DNA of 64,000 nucleotides from Muricea muricata. Its lineage: Eukaryota; Cnidaria; Anthozoa; Malacalcyonacea; Plexauridae. Made by a program: the position numbers and the translations under genes. The stretch is taken from NCBI GenBank assembly GCA_963855995.1, contig OY979723.1, positions 6,322,176 through 6,386,175 on the forward strand. The letters are read 5' to 3'. This document shows, piece by piece, positions 10,655-24,773 of this stretch (positions within the stretch are counted from its first letter, which is position 1; every line of letters starts with the position of its first letter). A model generated the notes under the pieces. It saw only the letters and a list, made by a program, of their open reading frames with translations. It ran no database searches and had not been told where the DNA came from.

Positions 10655-11350
10655 ATTGTATCCCAATGAGGAGTCAATCCAATGTGGTTCAAAAGGTTCA
10701 TAAGCTGTTTGCCAGCGCCAAATGTCACACACACCAAACCAAGGAGTAGCCGAACACCATTTTTGCATTTCTTATTTCGCACGCTAAGTAATAGTGACAA
10801 TGCATGAACACCACATGTCAATTTATACTCAGGTGATTAGTACACTCGTTTTCTCTGATCTGTTACCAAAAGTGTTTGTAGAATACTATGCAGTAGAGGA
10901 CATTTGTCATTAAAATTGCTCAATAAGTCATCAAAGACCTTACTGTCAAACACATCTTGCGCACCACCATCTTTTTTCATACCTAGTTCGCACATTTCTT
11001 CCATTTCTTTGATTTCCTTTTCAATCTGCTGTTGTTGTAAATCAGTAATTGCAACCCCTTCAGAAACATTAAGCAGTTTTAATTTGACCTCGTACACTTT
11101 TACCAATGCGGAGTTTAACTGGAAAAATTTTTGTAAATTCAAATTATGGTCTTTTGCAAGCTCATTGGCGAAAATAATATTTCCTTCGTCGAATGCAGAA
11201 AGAAGAAGTTGTGCCTGTTCAGCCAAACGGTTTTCCATGACATTAAGTTCATTTTGCAAAATCAATATATCATCACGTTCAGCAAATAACGTCATAGGAA
11301 CAAATGGCTTGTGACCATGTTGTTTGACTGTTAGGTTGGTATAGACAACA
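10655..11350 (-). pseudogene. Largest exon of the DUF6589-like gene, interrupted by one in-frame TAA
   Basis: The minus-strand reading starts after a plausible acceptor at 11351-11352 and ends at a textbook donor GTATGT (10654-10649). It encodes VKQHGHKPFVPMTLFAERDD, a heptad-like helical region (ERLAEQ/IEKEIKEMEEM style), then CGVHALSLLLSVRNKKC and FGAGKQLMNLLNHIGLTPHW. A single TAA at 10837-10839 separates RKRVY from SPEYKLTCGVHAL. The frame is the same on both sides and the protein-like character continues, so this looks like a point nonsense mutation (or base error) rather than a natural end. An ATG-initiated reading from 11412 that looks secreted uses intron sequence. The DUF6589 comparison is from memory. 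Confidence 0.65.
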
Positions 11351-11641
11351 CTACTCAGTGTTATGAAAAATAACAAACTTGTATAAAATGTCTTGTGCAT
11401 AAAGTAATGCAAAGTGTTTAAATTTTCTCAATGCCAGCACAAATGAAAGTTTTGACAAAAATTTTGACCTAAGGTTAATCGTCATATTACGACTTCCAAG
11501 CATTTAGTGATCATGTTTATCTTTCCTAGTAATACATTACACATAATACAGATGTTTGCATTGTGTATACTATTAATACCTACATTGGCCTGGTTTGTTC
11601 ATTAAATTATATATTGAACATGTGTGATTAAAAAAGGATAC

Positions 11642-11843
11642 ATATTTTCATGTTTCACAAGCAAGGTTTTCTTTGTAACATTTGGAAATATTTCTTTAAT
11701 GGAACGAGTCAAAATATTTTTGTCTGGATCAGACAAGCCTAGTAAACTCATCACCAAAGATTGTTTGACATAAACATTTGAGTCGTCCTGGTACTGCAGC
11801 AGCCTTTCCAACTCGCTAGACAGGTTTTGTCGTCTACGTATGC
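11642..11843 (-). CDS. Exon of DUF6589-like gene
   Basis: It lies between acceptor TTTTTAACAG (11846-11844) and a likely donor GTATCC (11641-11636), and encodes GIRRRQNLSSELERLLQYQ, NVYVKQSLVMSLLGLS and EIFPNVTKKTLLVKHEN. The upstream phase matches the exon ending at 12082 exactly (G plus GC gives Gly, joining KRFAG to IRRRQ). The downstream join to the next exon at 11350 also keeps frame (AT plus T). It has no recognisable domain of its own. The donor is the least certain of the gene's splice sites. Confidence 0.6.
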
Positions 11844-12081
11844 CTGTTAAAAACACCATGTATTAAATGATTTAGCCATTCTGGAATTCTATGATTTTAT
11901 GTAAAAATAGCTTATTTTGCAGAATTTATTTCAAATTTGCCATATTGTTCTTTAATTATGTTTCATTTGAGTTCACAATTGTTTAATATATATACTAAAT
12001 TTACTTTGGCACAAAACAATAATTACTAACAATTTTAAATGTATTATGAGGGATACATCATACATATACTAAAAAGCATAC

Positions 12082-12188
12082 CAGCAAATCTTTTTGGTTG
12101 GGACTCCACTGCAACTTTCGATTCTGTTGTTAATGGTGCTTTCCACCTGGTTGTGCTTGTATAGGAGTGCTTGTGACATTCTGCTGTA
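12082..12188 (-). CDS. Most upstream visible exon of DUF6589-like gene
   Basis: A short exon (107 bp) bounded by acceptor ATATTAG (12190-12189) and donor GTATGC (12081-12076). It encodes TAECHKHSYTSTTRWKAP and VAVESQPKRFAG, and phase 1 at its end is completed by the exon at 11843. It is called mainly because its splice phase fits. No initiating methionine was found, so further 5' exons should lie at higher coordinates. Nothing convincing was seen between 12189 and 13082. Confidence 0.5.
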
Positions 12189-13082
12189 CTAATATCACAT
12201 AAATTCCTTAATTAATACCCTTTTTCTACCCCTCCCCCCCCCCCCCATCCCCTCTTACAATGAGTTGCAAAAAGACAGGCATTCCTACAATATATAGTAC
12301 ATAAACAAGAAATGTAGGCCTTACATTGACAATATAATTACATCTCACTGCCGAACAGATATTAAAACATACATTAATAGAAGCTTGTGAAATGTGAACA
12401 AATTAAAAATAAAAATGTTTTGCCAAGATTTTAGGCCTAAAATGGGATCAATATGCACTGGGATGGACTTGGATTTAGGGGCCATAAACTGAAACGCAAA
12501 ATATTTTCGTGTTCATTGACTGCGAAAACAATCAACTTCTAAAAAGAGATAAATAATAATATATAACTTGAAATTTGCCTAGCGGGACTAATTGTCTGGC
12601 CGGCTGCGCCACTGCAAATCCGGCACGTAAAAAATGTTTGTAGACTTACATGAACTGGAGAATACATACAGTAACTACAATTTACATTTAAATGAACACT
12701 GTTCACCTTTACTGCCTAGTTCTTCCTCGCTGAAGGATATTCTTTCTTCGTTAGAACTTGACGCTATTGAATGTAAATTTAATATGGAAATTATTTTCGG
12801 TTTATATACGTTAATTTGCATGTTAAGCTTATTCAAAATTGTTACAAACTGGATAAATTATCGATTTAAACAATATAGACCTACTTTGGACTGACAATTC
12901 TTGCAGTGATCGGTCCAAATCATCCATAACTACATATTCTTCAGATATTTCAAATTTGAAGAATCAAATCGGCATATTCTGCCAGGCGCTTCACTCTTCC
13001 GTCGCGTCCTCCCCAAGCACCCTTGCGCGCTCGCTTAAGCTGTAACTGGTCTGTCTACATATACTGGAATAAAAGCGCCTAG
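12189..13082. other. Spacer with poly-C tract and one weak ORF
   Basis: It contains a run of mostly C (about 12231-12252) and a plus-strand frame at 12634-12894. That frame would encode an 86-residue peptide with one hydrophobic segment (IIFGLYTLICMLSLFKIV). There is no homology signal and no splice context, so I do not call it a gene. Confidence 0.3.
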
Positions 13083-13396
13083 GTACGAGGCTGGCTGTGG
13101 CACAAGCTCTCATTGCACGTGCAACTCCAGTAAGAGTTGGACGACCAAGATTAACGCCTCCACCACAGGTACCAACTAAACGGCGGAAAACTGGTCACTC
13201 AGTCTCGGAGGAGATCCGTCTACACAACAGAGGTGTGCACTGGGTAGTGTATGAGAAGAAACGAGGGCGGTGTGAGGTGTGTCAGATGAAACAAGTCGAG
13301 TCAAGACCACACAGCAAGTGCACAATGTGCAAAGTGTTTTTGTGTTGCAACGAGAGAAAAAACTGTTTTGCAGTTTTTCATGAAATTAATATGTAG
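13083..13396 (+). pseudogene. PiggyBac-type transposase C-terminal exon (cysteine-rich domain)
   Basis: The exon opens after an acceptor (GCGCCTAG) and reads TRLAVAQALIARATPVRVG, then TKRRKTGHSVSEEIRLHN and a cysteine cluster: RCEVCQMKQVESRPHSKC-x2-C-x4-CC-x6-CF-x2-FH. A Cys-x2-Cys ... Cys-x2-Cys ... Cys ... His ending after a basic stretch is the C-terminal zinc-binding domain of piggyBac-family transposases. No catalytic domain precedes it in the window, so this is an isolated last exon or a remnant. It stops at 13394-13396 (TAG). Confidence 0.62.
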
Positions 13397-15934
<2,538 letters not shown>

Positions 15935-15977
15935 TTAATTAACAAACAAATTAATGTAAGTTGTAGCACCGAATAAG

Positions 15978-17024
<1,047 letters not shown>

Positions 17025-17138
17025 CAATTTACAAAAAATAAAGTTTCAATTAGTTGTTACTCAGAGTTTCAATCATCAGACAACTAAAGAATTGTTGACC
17101 GTTGCTTATTGTTTGCTCACGTCACGTAGGTTTCTTGC

Positions 17139-17338
17139 NNNNNNNNNNNNNNNNNNNNNNNNNNNNNNNNNNNNNNNNNNNNNNNNNNNNNNNNNNNNNN
17201 NNNNNNNNNNNNNNNNNNNNNNNNNNNNNNNNNNNNNNNNNNNNNNNNNNNNNNNNNNNNNNNNNNNNNNNNNNNNNNNNNNNNNNNNNNNNNNNNNNNN
17301 NNNNNNNNNNNNNNNNNNNNNNNNNNNNNNNNNNNNNN
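17139..17338. other. Assembly gap (200 N)
   Basis: A run of exactly 200 N, the size commonly used as a placeholder for an unknown gap. The 5' part of the retrotransposon that follows is lost in it. Confidence 0.98.
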
Positions 17339-18843
17339 TAGCACTCAATGAGATAAAATGCAGTGAATCTCCAGGAATTGATGGTATTACTATTAGTATT
17401 AGGTTACTAAAAGACGCATCTAACATTGTGGCTGGGCCACTAATGAATATTTTCAATGTATTTTTCCTAATGATTGGAAACTAGCGAAAGTGACCCCTAT
17501 TTTTAAAGAAGGAAACAAAGCAGACTGTGGAAACTGCAGACCTATATCTGTTATTTCAGCTGTGGCCAAACTTTTTGAAAAATTAGTGTACCGGCAGCTA
17601 AGTTCATTTCTGAGGTTGAATGGCATTCTTGTGAAGCAGCAGTCCGGTTTCCGTCAACATTCTACTGAAACTGCACTGCTTAGTTCTACAAATGAATGGT
17701 TGTTCAATATGGACAGAAGTTTACTTAGCGGAGTTTTATTTCTAGACCTTAAAAAAGCTTTTGATACTGTCGACCATCACATTCTATTATCAAAGCTTGA
17801 ATTATGCAGTATTAAAGGTACTAGCGTAAAATGGTTTGAATCATATCTTTCTGGTCGAAACCAAATATGTTCTGTGAATAGCAGGATCTCATCTGTTAAA
17901 CTACTAAAATGTGGGGTACCTCAGGGCTCTAACCTTGGGCCTATTTTATTTCTATTGTACGTTAATGATCTTCCCAATTGTTTGGAGACAACTAAAGCAA
18001 ATTTTTTTTTCTGATGATACAAACCTTTCTTGTAATGGGTTTAGTCCATATGAAATAGAGATTAAACTTAATAATGACATTGAAAATGTTCATAGGTGGT
18101 TAACAGCTAATAAGCTGTCATTAAATATGAAAAAGACTGAATTTATGATAATAGGATCAAGACATCGCTTAACTACAATTGAAAATAGCCCAGTATTAAC
18201 ATTAGGGGGAAGCAACATTAAACGGGTTTTCCAAAAAAAGTCACTAGGCATGATCCTAGATGAGCAGCTAAAATGGGATAAACATAATGACAAGCAATGT
18301 AAAATTATTTCAAATAACATCGCCCTGTTAAAAAGGGCAAGATCATTTGTCAGTAGAGATAGTCTGATTGAAATGTATAATGCCTTAGTGTGGCCTCATT
18401 TCAATTATTGTTCAACAATTTGGAATGATGGATGTTGTTTCATAATTGATAAATTGTTCAAATTGCAAAAGAGAGCTGCGCGTGTGATAACTGGGGACAC
18501 GTACGATGTTCGTTCCACTCAAACACTAGATAGTCTTAATTGGTTTCCATTAGAAGAACGTGAAATAATAATGGCGTTTAAAATACTATCTGGTCGATCA
18601 CCTCGATATCTTGAAAAATTGTTTTCAGTAAGTCAAAATGACAATTACAATTTAAGAAATAACCAAACTAAATTGAAACTTCCTAAACCAAAAACAAATT
18701 TTCTCAAAAGAAGTTTTTCATACAGGGCTGCAAAGTCCTGGAACGAACTTCCAAGTGAAACCACCGCAAGTTGCAACAATTTTTCAATTTTGTCGTTGAA
18801 ACGTCAATTACTCAATTCACATGTTCCAACCTATTGTAAATAG
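17339..18843 (+). pseudogene. Non-LTR retrotransposon reverse transcriptase (CR1/Jockey-like), 5'-truncated by the gap, two frameshifts
   Basis: RT domain motifs appear in order: ESPGIDGITISIRLLK, FPNDWKLAKVTPIFKEGNK, CRPISVISAVAKLFEKL, QSGFRQHSTETALL, LFLDLKKAFDTVDHHIL, CGVPQGSNLGPILFLLYVND, then FFSDDTNLS (the catalytic YxDD-type site, here SDD). The thumb and C-terminal region follow (NKLSLNMKKTEFMIIGSR, LQKRAARVITG, RAAKSWNELPSE), ending HVPTYCK. The frame shifts once near 17465 and once in the T-run at 18001-18012, directly before the active-site motif, so it cannot make enzyme as assembled. No endonuclease domain is visible. Confidence 0.9.
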
Positions 18844-18966
18844 TTATATTTTGTTTACTAATATATATTATTGTTGTAAATACACGGCCCTTTGAAAACC
18901 AGCATTGTAAATATTATTAGCTGAAAGGCTACCGTGTTTAAATATTTTTATTAAAGATTAAAGCTA
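18844..18966 (+). other. 3' UTR of the non-LTR element with stem-loop
   Basis: It contains ACACGGCCCTTTGAAAACCAGC and, 25 bases on, GCTGAAAGGCTACCGTG, which can pair (CACGG/CCGTG, CCTTT/AAAGG, CAGC/GCTG). An A-rich end with ATTAAAG follows. The other non-LTR fragment (19478 side) has the same kind of hairpin. Confidence 0.6.
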
Positions 18967-19333
18967 AAACCCAACGCTGAATGTTTGCGTTCTTTTTGAC
19001 TACAGAAATGTTGCCATTATTGTTGCTGAAAAAGGTTCACGGAAACATTAAATGGTGATTTTCCGGCTGGTTTATCTCTCTGAAAAGTTTTAGAAGTCCA
19101 TAGTTCCATTCACATTTCTGTTCTTGTTTAAAGATAGGTTACAGTCGCATCTGCGCATGCACCGGTTTTCCATGCTTTGTTTACTTCCGGCACCTACAAA
19201 CAATAACATTCTCCCCAGTCTTCTAGTATTGCACCATAACTAATTATTATTCATTGCGGAAATTTTATCTAAGAGGAGCGATAGCGAAGCTTCAAGCTCA
19301 AATCCTACGAGTTCGAGCGCAAATCGTGCTTAA

Positions 19334-19465
19334 ACTGCATGCAGAAAGGATTACTATGCCAAAAGAGGGTCGTCTAGAATCTACTTATATGAATTGTTTC
19401 CTCGATGGCGGGAATTTAAAGACAAGCACGCTCTGAAAACAGATGCGGATGTTGCGCGCAAATAT
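19334..19465 (+). CDS. Exon inside the TTAA element (ELFPRWREFKDKHALKTDADVA)
   Basis: The open reading includes RGSSRIYLYELFPRWREF and KDKHALKTDADVARKYC. A short segment of the type 'pRW.elk...glktDaevA' is, from memory, frequent in N-terminal parts of transposon-encoded invertebrate and fish proteins. It is cut off where the 3' tail of a non-LTR fragment begins (about 19470), so the gene was broken by that insertion. The start codon is uncertain. Confidence 0.4.
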
Positions 19466-19477
19466 TGTTACATTCCT

Positions 19478-20085
19478 TTATTATTATTAAAATTGTTATT
19501 AAAACTATATTTATTCACGCTTACCCCTTCAGCAATAGCTGATTTCCAAGGGGGGCGTGACAATAAAAAGAAAACTATATACATAAATACAAATAAAGAC
19601 AGTAAAACTCAAGTACGATGTTAGGATAGACTAATATCAGAAATTAAAGAATTAAAGGTATTTATCGATATTGAATCTCTAACTTCCGATGGTAAATTAT
19701 TCCAAAGTTTTGCACCACTATAACTAATACTTTTTCTCATATATTCAGTTTTAGGCTTTGTCAGATAAAACCCATAATCTGAATTACGTAAATTGTAATC
19801 ATGTTGAGGAGCATTTGGATTTTGAAATGATTCGATTAGAACAGCTGGTGCTTGCCCGTGAATTATTCTAAACATGAGTCTGGCTTTCATAACAAGTCTA
19901 CGTTGCTTCAACGTTTTCCATTGAAGCTCATTTAAGGCTGCTTCCGATTGGCCATGCTCGTTTCTATATCCTAATATAACCCTAGCTGCTCTATTTTGGA
20001 GTGACTGAAGTCTATTCGAAAGTGTAGCACCAATTGGCTCCCATACAAGGCAGCAGTAATCGAAATAAGGTTGAACCAAAGCACA
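19478..20085 (-). pseudogene. 3' fragment of a second non-LTR retrotransposon
   Basis: The minus-strand coding part (20079-19621) reads VQPYFDYCCLVWEPIG, LQSLQNRAARVILGYRNE, NLRNSDYGFYLTKPKT and SYSGAKLWNNLPSEVRDS, the C-terminal tail of the same RT class as the 17.3-18.8 kb element. It is 5'-truncated, as usual for incomplete target-primed reverse transcription. The 3' UTR has a stem-loop (CACGCCCCCCTTGGAAATCAGC ... GCTGAAGGGG ... CGTG) before the AT-rich end at about 19478. It lies inside the TTAA element and interrupts its gene. Confidence 0.82.
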
Positions 20086-20259
20086 ATAGACAGCTACAGA
20101 AGCCCCAAAACAGGCCTCCTTCGACGCTACAGAAGCCCCAAAAGCGACAAAACAGGCTTTGTGGTAAGAACTTGATTAATTAACAATACATGAAAGTTGC
20201 CAATTTCATATGGTAACGAACTATAACGTTTCCTGATATGTTTGCCTCTTTTCATTCAG

Positions 20260-20365
20260 CCACTTGCTCACGCAGACTAGTAATATTCATGAGACAGTCG
20301 AGACATCAGTTGAGGCTACAATTTCATGGCTCGGAAGTGAAGCCACATATTAATACCATCACCAA
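20260..20365 (+). CDS. Internal exon of the TTAA-element gene
   Basis: Bounded by a strong acceptor (CCTCTTTTCATTCAG) and a strong donor (ACCAA|GTAAGT). The reading that joins in phase with both candidate last exons is TCSRRLVIFMRQSRHQL then FHGSEVKPHINTIT, basic and rich in Arg/His. Another frame is open for most of the exon but ends in TAA. Function unknown. Confidence 0.5.
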
Positions 20366-21225
20366 GTAAGTGAATATGTCTTCTATTTCTTTGCAGCAAT
20401 GTTTTTGAAAAGTTCTATACTCTCAAGACGCGAATTTGCCGGTTGTATTTTTTATTTTAATATCTGTCACCTATACAACAACTAAACGTCGATTGTCGCC
20501 CGAACGTTTACCCTAGGGTTTACTAACGTCTTCGCTCTCATGGTGTGTAAAATCAGTATAAAATAATTGAGGCTTTTTTACATGTTAAACATTTCATGTG
20601 TCGTATTTATGGCTTTGAAATATGAAACCGCACATGTTTGTCCGACATAAAACAGTTATAAATTTCAGGACATATAATATATGGACACAATTTTGGAATA
20701 GGAAATATATACTATCGTCCAAAGCTGCCAATGTGACAACTTCTTTTGTATCCAATCAGAAACAGCGAGAGTAAGAAGGCACATTCAAATTCGACTATTA
20801 TCTTCTCACAAATCAACTGTTTTTATCAATATATGTATCATACTATATAGGGATGTCCATATAATGTGATGATGTATCACTGTATCAAATATTCAAATAC
20901 CTTTAACCTGTGGGTCATTGGCAATAAAACAAGGTTACATGTTAGGAGTAATAGGATAAATTAGTTATGTCTAGGATTCCTGGTTTAAGAGCCTGTCATA
21001 TGCATGGTAAGGACAAAGAATCTATCAAAAGCCTCATATGTCCCTGGACATACATGAACACTCAGCCATTTGACTTGAAAAAATCAGTTGACCAATTACC
21101 CGCCCTTTTGTAAAATAAATGGTTACCTGTTTGGAAATTCCCCTCACATGCCTATCATACTTTACTACTTCAATTGCAAATGCTGAATGTTCAGTGTTAC
21201 TGACATTTTTATATTTTTATTTCAG

Positions 21226-21304
21226 ACCTTTAGTGTATGAAGAAGAGGAGACACTAACTTGTAGCGAGGGTAGTGATGAAACAAAGAAAGAGGACACTCC
21301 TTGA
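21226..21304 (+). CDS. Last exon, version 1, of the TTAA-element gene
   Basis: Acceptor TTTTTATTTCAG. Joined to 20365 (AA plus A gives Lys) it reads PLVYEEEETLTCSEGSDETK and stops after KEDTP. A very acidic tail. Confidence 0.5.
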
Positions 21305-21729
21305 ATGATTGAATATTTATAGGAGGAATGGTTGTTTTCCATTCCTACTACATTGCTTTATTAATTGATGACTACCAATATGTGAAAACTATGAATTAAT
21401 TTGTTTGCAAAATAACCTTAGTGTATGTTCCCCAAAGAAAAAAATACTATTCTTAGTTAACTTGCTTTGTATGACACAGTTTACAGTTGCAGCAATATAA
21501 GCGTTCCAAAAATATCCGACCAATTCATTTGCTCAAATTTAGAAGTTCCTCTGATCAATTCCTCAATATTTTTAGAAAAGTTTATTACAATGTTCAAAAC
21601 TTTCTGTTTATTGACCAATCAGAATTCTCACGAATAAGATATAGCATTCTGATAGGTAATTTAACAGGAAGTTGTTGTGTCATGCTTCTATTTTGCTGTG
21701 ACTGTAATGTGACACATGTATTAAATAAG

Positions 21730-21952
21730 ATCTGTTCATTGTCCTGCTGGTGAAGAAACATTGACTGTAACCAGTGAAGAAGACAGTGACAGTTATGTTG
21801 AGGGAATATCAGTTCAGCTACCCAATTCACCACCTCCCATTGGTGATGCTCCACAGTCAGCAAATAGACAGCAGACCCCATGTCTACTGTCTTCTCCCAA
21901 GTCTTCCTCCTCTTTGCTGAACATTTCTTCCATGAAAAAATCTGAATCCTAG
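21730..21952 (+). CDS. Last exon, version 2, of the TTAA-element gene
   Basis: Reads SVHCPAGEETLTVTSEED, then VEGISVQLPNSPPPIGD and a Ser-rich end (LLSSPKSSSSLLN). The reading phase after AAATAAG (21723-21729) is again A, so it joins 20365 with the same Lys codon. It shares the EETLT-x3-E motif with version 1, which suggests a duplicated last exon with alternative splicing. The acceptor's pyrimidine tract is weak. Confidence 0.4.
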
Positions 21953-22282
21953 AAAGGGAACACTACTATAGATTATACTAAATAACTACTAATAATATTA
22001 AATAAGTAATGGTCACTATAAGAGATTTAATTTATGTTTTAGTGAGAGTTGTACCTCTTTCTCATATTTTACAATATAATAGAGCCTGACTACAAATTTG
22101 ATGTATTTAATTTGTTTGATCAGCTAGGACAGGAGCTTGAGAGTTTAGAGTTTCTTAGTAATAAGCTATGCAATATGGTAAACTTGTCAACATGCAATTG
22201 TTAACACCTTTACATGCTTCCATAAAGTTCAAAAACATAGTAATGTAAAGATCTATATAAAACGATCCCAAAATGATCTTAC

Positions 22283-22531
22283 TGTATGATCTGTATCACC
22301 GCTGTCTGTATCTTCATGCACTCTTCTGTTGTTCATGTATTGCCCGAAATCCCCTTCATGGCACGCGCTGAAACAAAAGTTGTTTCTCTCTCCCGAAGGC
22401 AGTGGCCACGACAAAAGCACATTGCAATATTGTCCAAATCTGAGACAGCAGCAGCATTCTCGATAGTGCTTGCCTCGAAATCGTCCAACGAACAACTTCT
22501 CTCGAAAGACTACCATAACGTTCGACAACAC
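22283..22531 (-). CDS. Cys-rich exon near the right end of the TTAA element
   Basis: The minus-strand reading includes FRGKHYRECCCCLRFGQYC and NNFCFSACHEGDFGQYMN. It ends HEDTDSGDTDHT at a good donor (CATACA|GTAAGA, GT at 22281-22282). The 5' limit is uncertain. Not recognised; seven Cys within about 40 residues could bind metal. Confidence 0.3.
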
Positions 22532-22902
22532 AACTCTGTCTGCCTGGCAATGTGGATTGTTGAGGGTCCCGCAATAAAAATCTTCATCATAAAGAACAAA
22601 TAAACACTTCCAAAACCATTAAAGCATTAAAATCCAATTTAAATACAAAACTGATCCAAACTCGCACATTCGCTATTTCGGTTCGCCGAAATCGCCGCTC
22701 TAGATTGCTTCAGATTTAAAAAATGGCTTTGGACAAAAACAGAAACGCTTCGCTGTTCCTGCACTCCTTCGCTCCTTGTTGGTAAAATTATTTGCTTTGT
22801 TATGCTGACGAACTAAATACTTCATTTTATACAATTAAAGCCGATCAAAACAAAAAACGTAAACAAAGCTAGCGCATGCGCAGATGCGACTGTAACCTAT
22901 CT

Positions 22903-23051
22903 TTAAAATATGTAAATACGAAGTCCTGAAATGTATTTAAAGTGAAGTTACAGGGTTCCAAAGTAAAGCGTATCACGGATGTCGCGTAAACTTTAGCTTG
23001 CGTTTCCAGTCCATTCCTTACATTGTCTATGATTTAACATATCTCATGGAT
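22903..23051. other. Short spacer between TTAA element and tandem array
   Basis: Starts with the right TTAA duplication. Nothing else is recognised; the tandem array begins at gcagctgc (23052). Confidence 0.5.
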
Positions 23052-23376
23052 GCAGCTGCATCTTCCGGTCTAATTATCTATTCATACATTTACACTTTGA
23101 GTGGAGTTCATTATTATATATCCATTACAGAAAGCACATTAAATTACTTTTTAACGGGTACATTGTAAACATAGATTTTAAAAAAAGTAACACTAGCATG
23201 TATTGCAAAATTTAAATTTCTTTGTTTTGGTTGTAAACCAAATCAATTCAGTGTGTATACTACATTCAGTGGGCATATGCTAATCTATCTATCTAATCAA
23301 AGTGAGCATAACAGCCAAGCAGTCATTAATACGATGTTATTCTTTACAATTTTCTAAAAAAGAAGCTCAAGTCATC

Positions 23377-23520
23377 ATGAAGAGAAATTGAAAAAGTTTG
23401 CTTTTCATTTCTACATTTCTCATAGCATGAGTTCCAGGATGCTGGATAAAGACAAAAGCAGGAATTGATCGACACATCTTTGGAGGGAAAACTAGAAAGA
23501 CCGCGAACACGGCTCCTATC
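23377..23520 (+). pseudogene. Inverted exon-1 fragment, unit 1
   Basis: Plus-strand ATGAAGAGAAATtGAAAAAG has a nonsense change right after MKRN and another (GCATGAGTT) in the anchor. It is homologous to the first 60 codons of the Fringe exon with an internal deletion of about nine codons after RHIF. Confidence 0.75.
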
Positions 23521-23829
23521 TACCTCAGTATTTATATTGTAAAAAAGCTAAATTGGATTTAGCTTGCGTTGTGTGTACGTGTGATAGGTTGGCTCGTTAC
23601 ATTTCGACAACTACACTGTTGTCTTCTACAGGTATTTGACTAATGAAAAAGCGAGCTTATATTGTCTTCTAAGGGGGTATTACCACTATTACGTGCGGGT
23701 AGACGTGATTTAGCAGTAATTGTGCGAATCAATTCTTGGGATTCTTCAGGTAGATTTCTAAAGAATTCGATTTCAACGACAATGTTCTTATACAGAATAT
23801 CTCGTTTAAACTGTCCTTCTTGCCAACAG

Positions 23830-23979
23830 TACACACCTGCTGACGCAGAAAACACACGCAATGAAATCAAATGGTTTTGGGAAGTGGTGAATGGATTGAA
23901 AGAAGAAAAGAAAGCACTGTTGTAGAAATTTAGCACTGGTTCACCATGCCTACCTGCGGGAGGATTTGCACACTTGCAG
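23830..23979 (+). pseudogene. HECT E3 ubiquitin ligase exon remnant, unit 1
   Basis: A 50-codon exon bounded by acceptor CCTTCTTGCCAACAG and donor CAG|GTAAAG, phase 0/0. It reads YTPADAENTRNEIKWFWEVV, NGLKEEKKALL, TAG, then KFSTGSPCLPAGGFAHLQ. The pattern I-x-W-F-W-x-V-V ... L-L-x-F-x-T-G-S-x-x-L-P-x-G-G-F-A-x-L is the C-lobe region of HECT ligases shortly before the catalytic Cys. The catalytic Cys would lie in a further exon that was not found. The TAG at 23923-23925 makes it a remnant. Confidence 0.72.
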
Positions 23980-24113
23980 GTAAAGTACATCTCTAAGATT
24001 GGCAGTAGAACAAACGATAAAAGACCTTTCTTATAGTAAGGATATTACACAACGTTTCTTGTAGTGCTAGTTCGAAGCATAAGAATGTTTTATTATTTAA
24101 TCCTACCCTCTGG

Positions 24114-24773
24114 GTACTAGCATTTGCAATCTACCGTGAACCGTGACCAATCAAATGTTCTGTTTTATGTTAATATGCGCATGACGTTTAGATCGCCACC
24201 AGCCTATACTTAAGGCTTTGTAAGTGGTTGGTTATAACAATAGAATCACAAACAATGATGACTTTTGTTTTAATAGTCCAATCACAAAGCCAGATCATTA
24301 TAGGTTGGTAATTTCCCTTGACATTTAGGCGCGTAAACGTCGTGTTTTGTAATTACACGTTTGCTTGTTTTGCTCTCTTCATGTCGTTTTAAATGGATTG
24401 AACGACATTTTCAATAGTTCTTCACCATTGTGATAAGTTTTTGTCTTGCCAAGATTAATTATTTTTGTACATCAAAATATCCTAGTGCAAACTTTATCTA
24501 TTTGCGTGAGCATATGCTATGAAAAACAACAATTGTCATTACAAAACATAACATTGATTTACCCGCCGAAACGTCAGCGGAAATAAACCTAAAACAAAGC
24601 GTTTGATTGGTCACGGTTCACGCTAGATTGCAAAAGGTAGTATGTTTGTATAGTACAATGATTGTAAATATTTGCCGGTGCGTCAAAAGGACTTGGGAGG
24701 GTTTTCAAGCGGAAATAAACGTAAAACAAAGCGTTTGATTGATCACGGTTCACGGTAGATTCCAAAAGGTAGT
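24114..24773. mobile_element. 660-bp TIR element, unit 1
   Basis: About 42-bp inverted ends (left CAATCTACCGTGAACCGTGA, right complementary). The right end is duplicated as two 132-bp tandem copies (24591 and 24723). The interior is non-coding. A non-autonomous DNA transposon. Confidence 0.7.

Larger units (their letters stand above)
19132..22902. mobile_element. 3.77-kb DNA transposon with TTAA target duplications
   Basis: The left end starts AGATAGGTTACAGTCGCATC (19132) and the right end gives the same sequence reversed (ending 22902). The TIRs match for 29 bp and again at GCTTTGTTTAC. TTAA flanks both ends (19128-19131 and 22903-22906). TTAA duplications are made by piggyBac and Kolobok families; the ends lack the CCC/GGG of piggyBac, so a Kolobok-like origin is one option. 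It carries plus-strand exons at 19334, 20260, 21226 and 21730, a minus-strand exon near 22283, and a nested non-LTR fragment. Confidence 0.75.

Noticed and set aside
10839..11412. 191-codon ORF that looks like a secreted coiled-coil protein
   Set aside because: Its hydrophobic start is intron sequence upstream of an acceptor; the frame continues beyond its stop and joins other exons in phase.
12634..12894. 86-codon ORF with a membrane-like segment
   Set aside because: No homology signal, no splice context and AT-rich composition like its surroundings.
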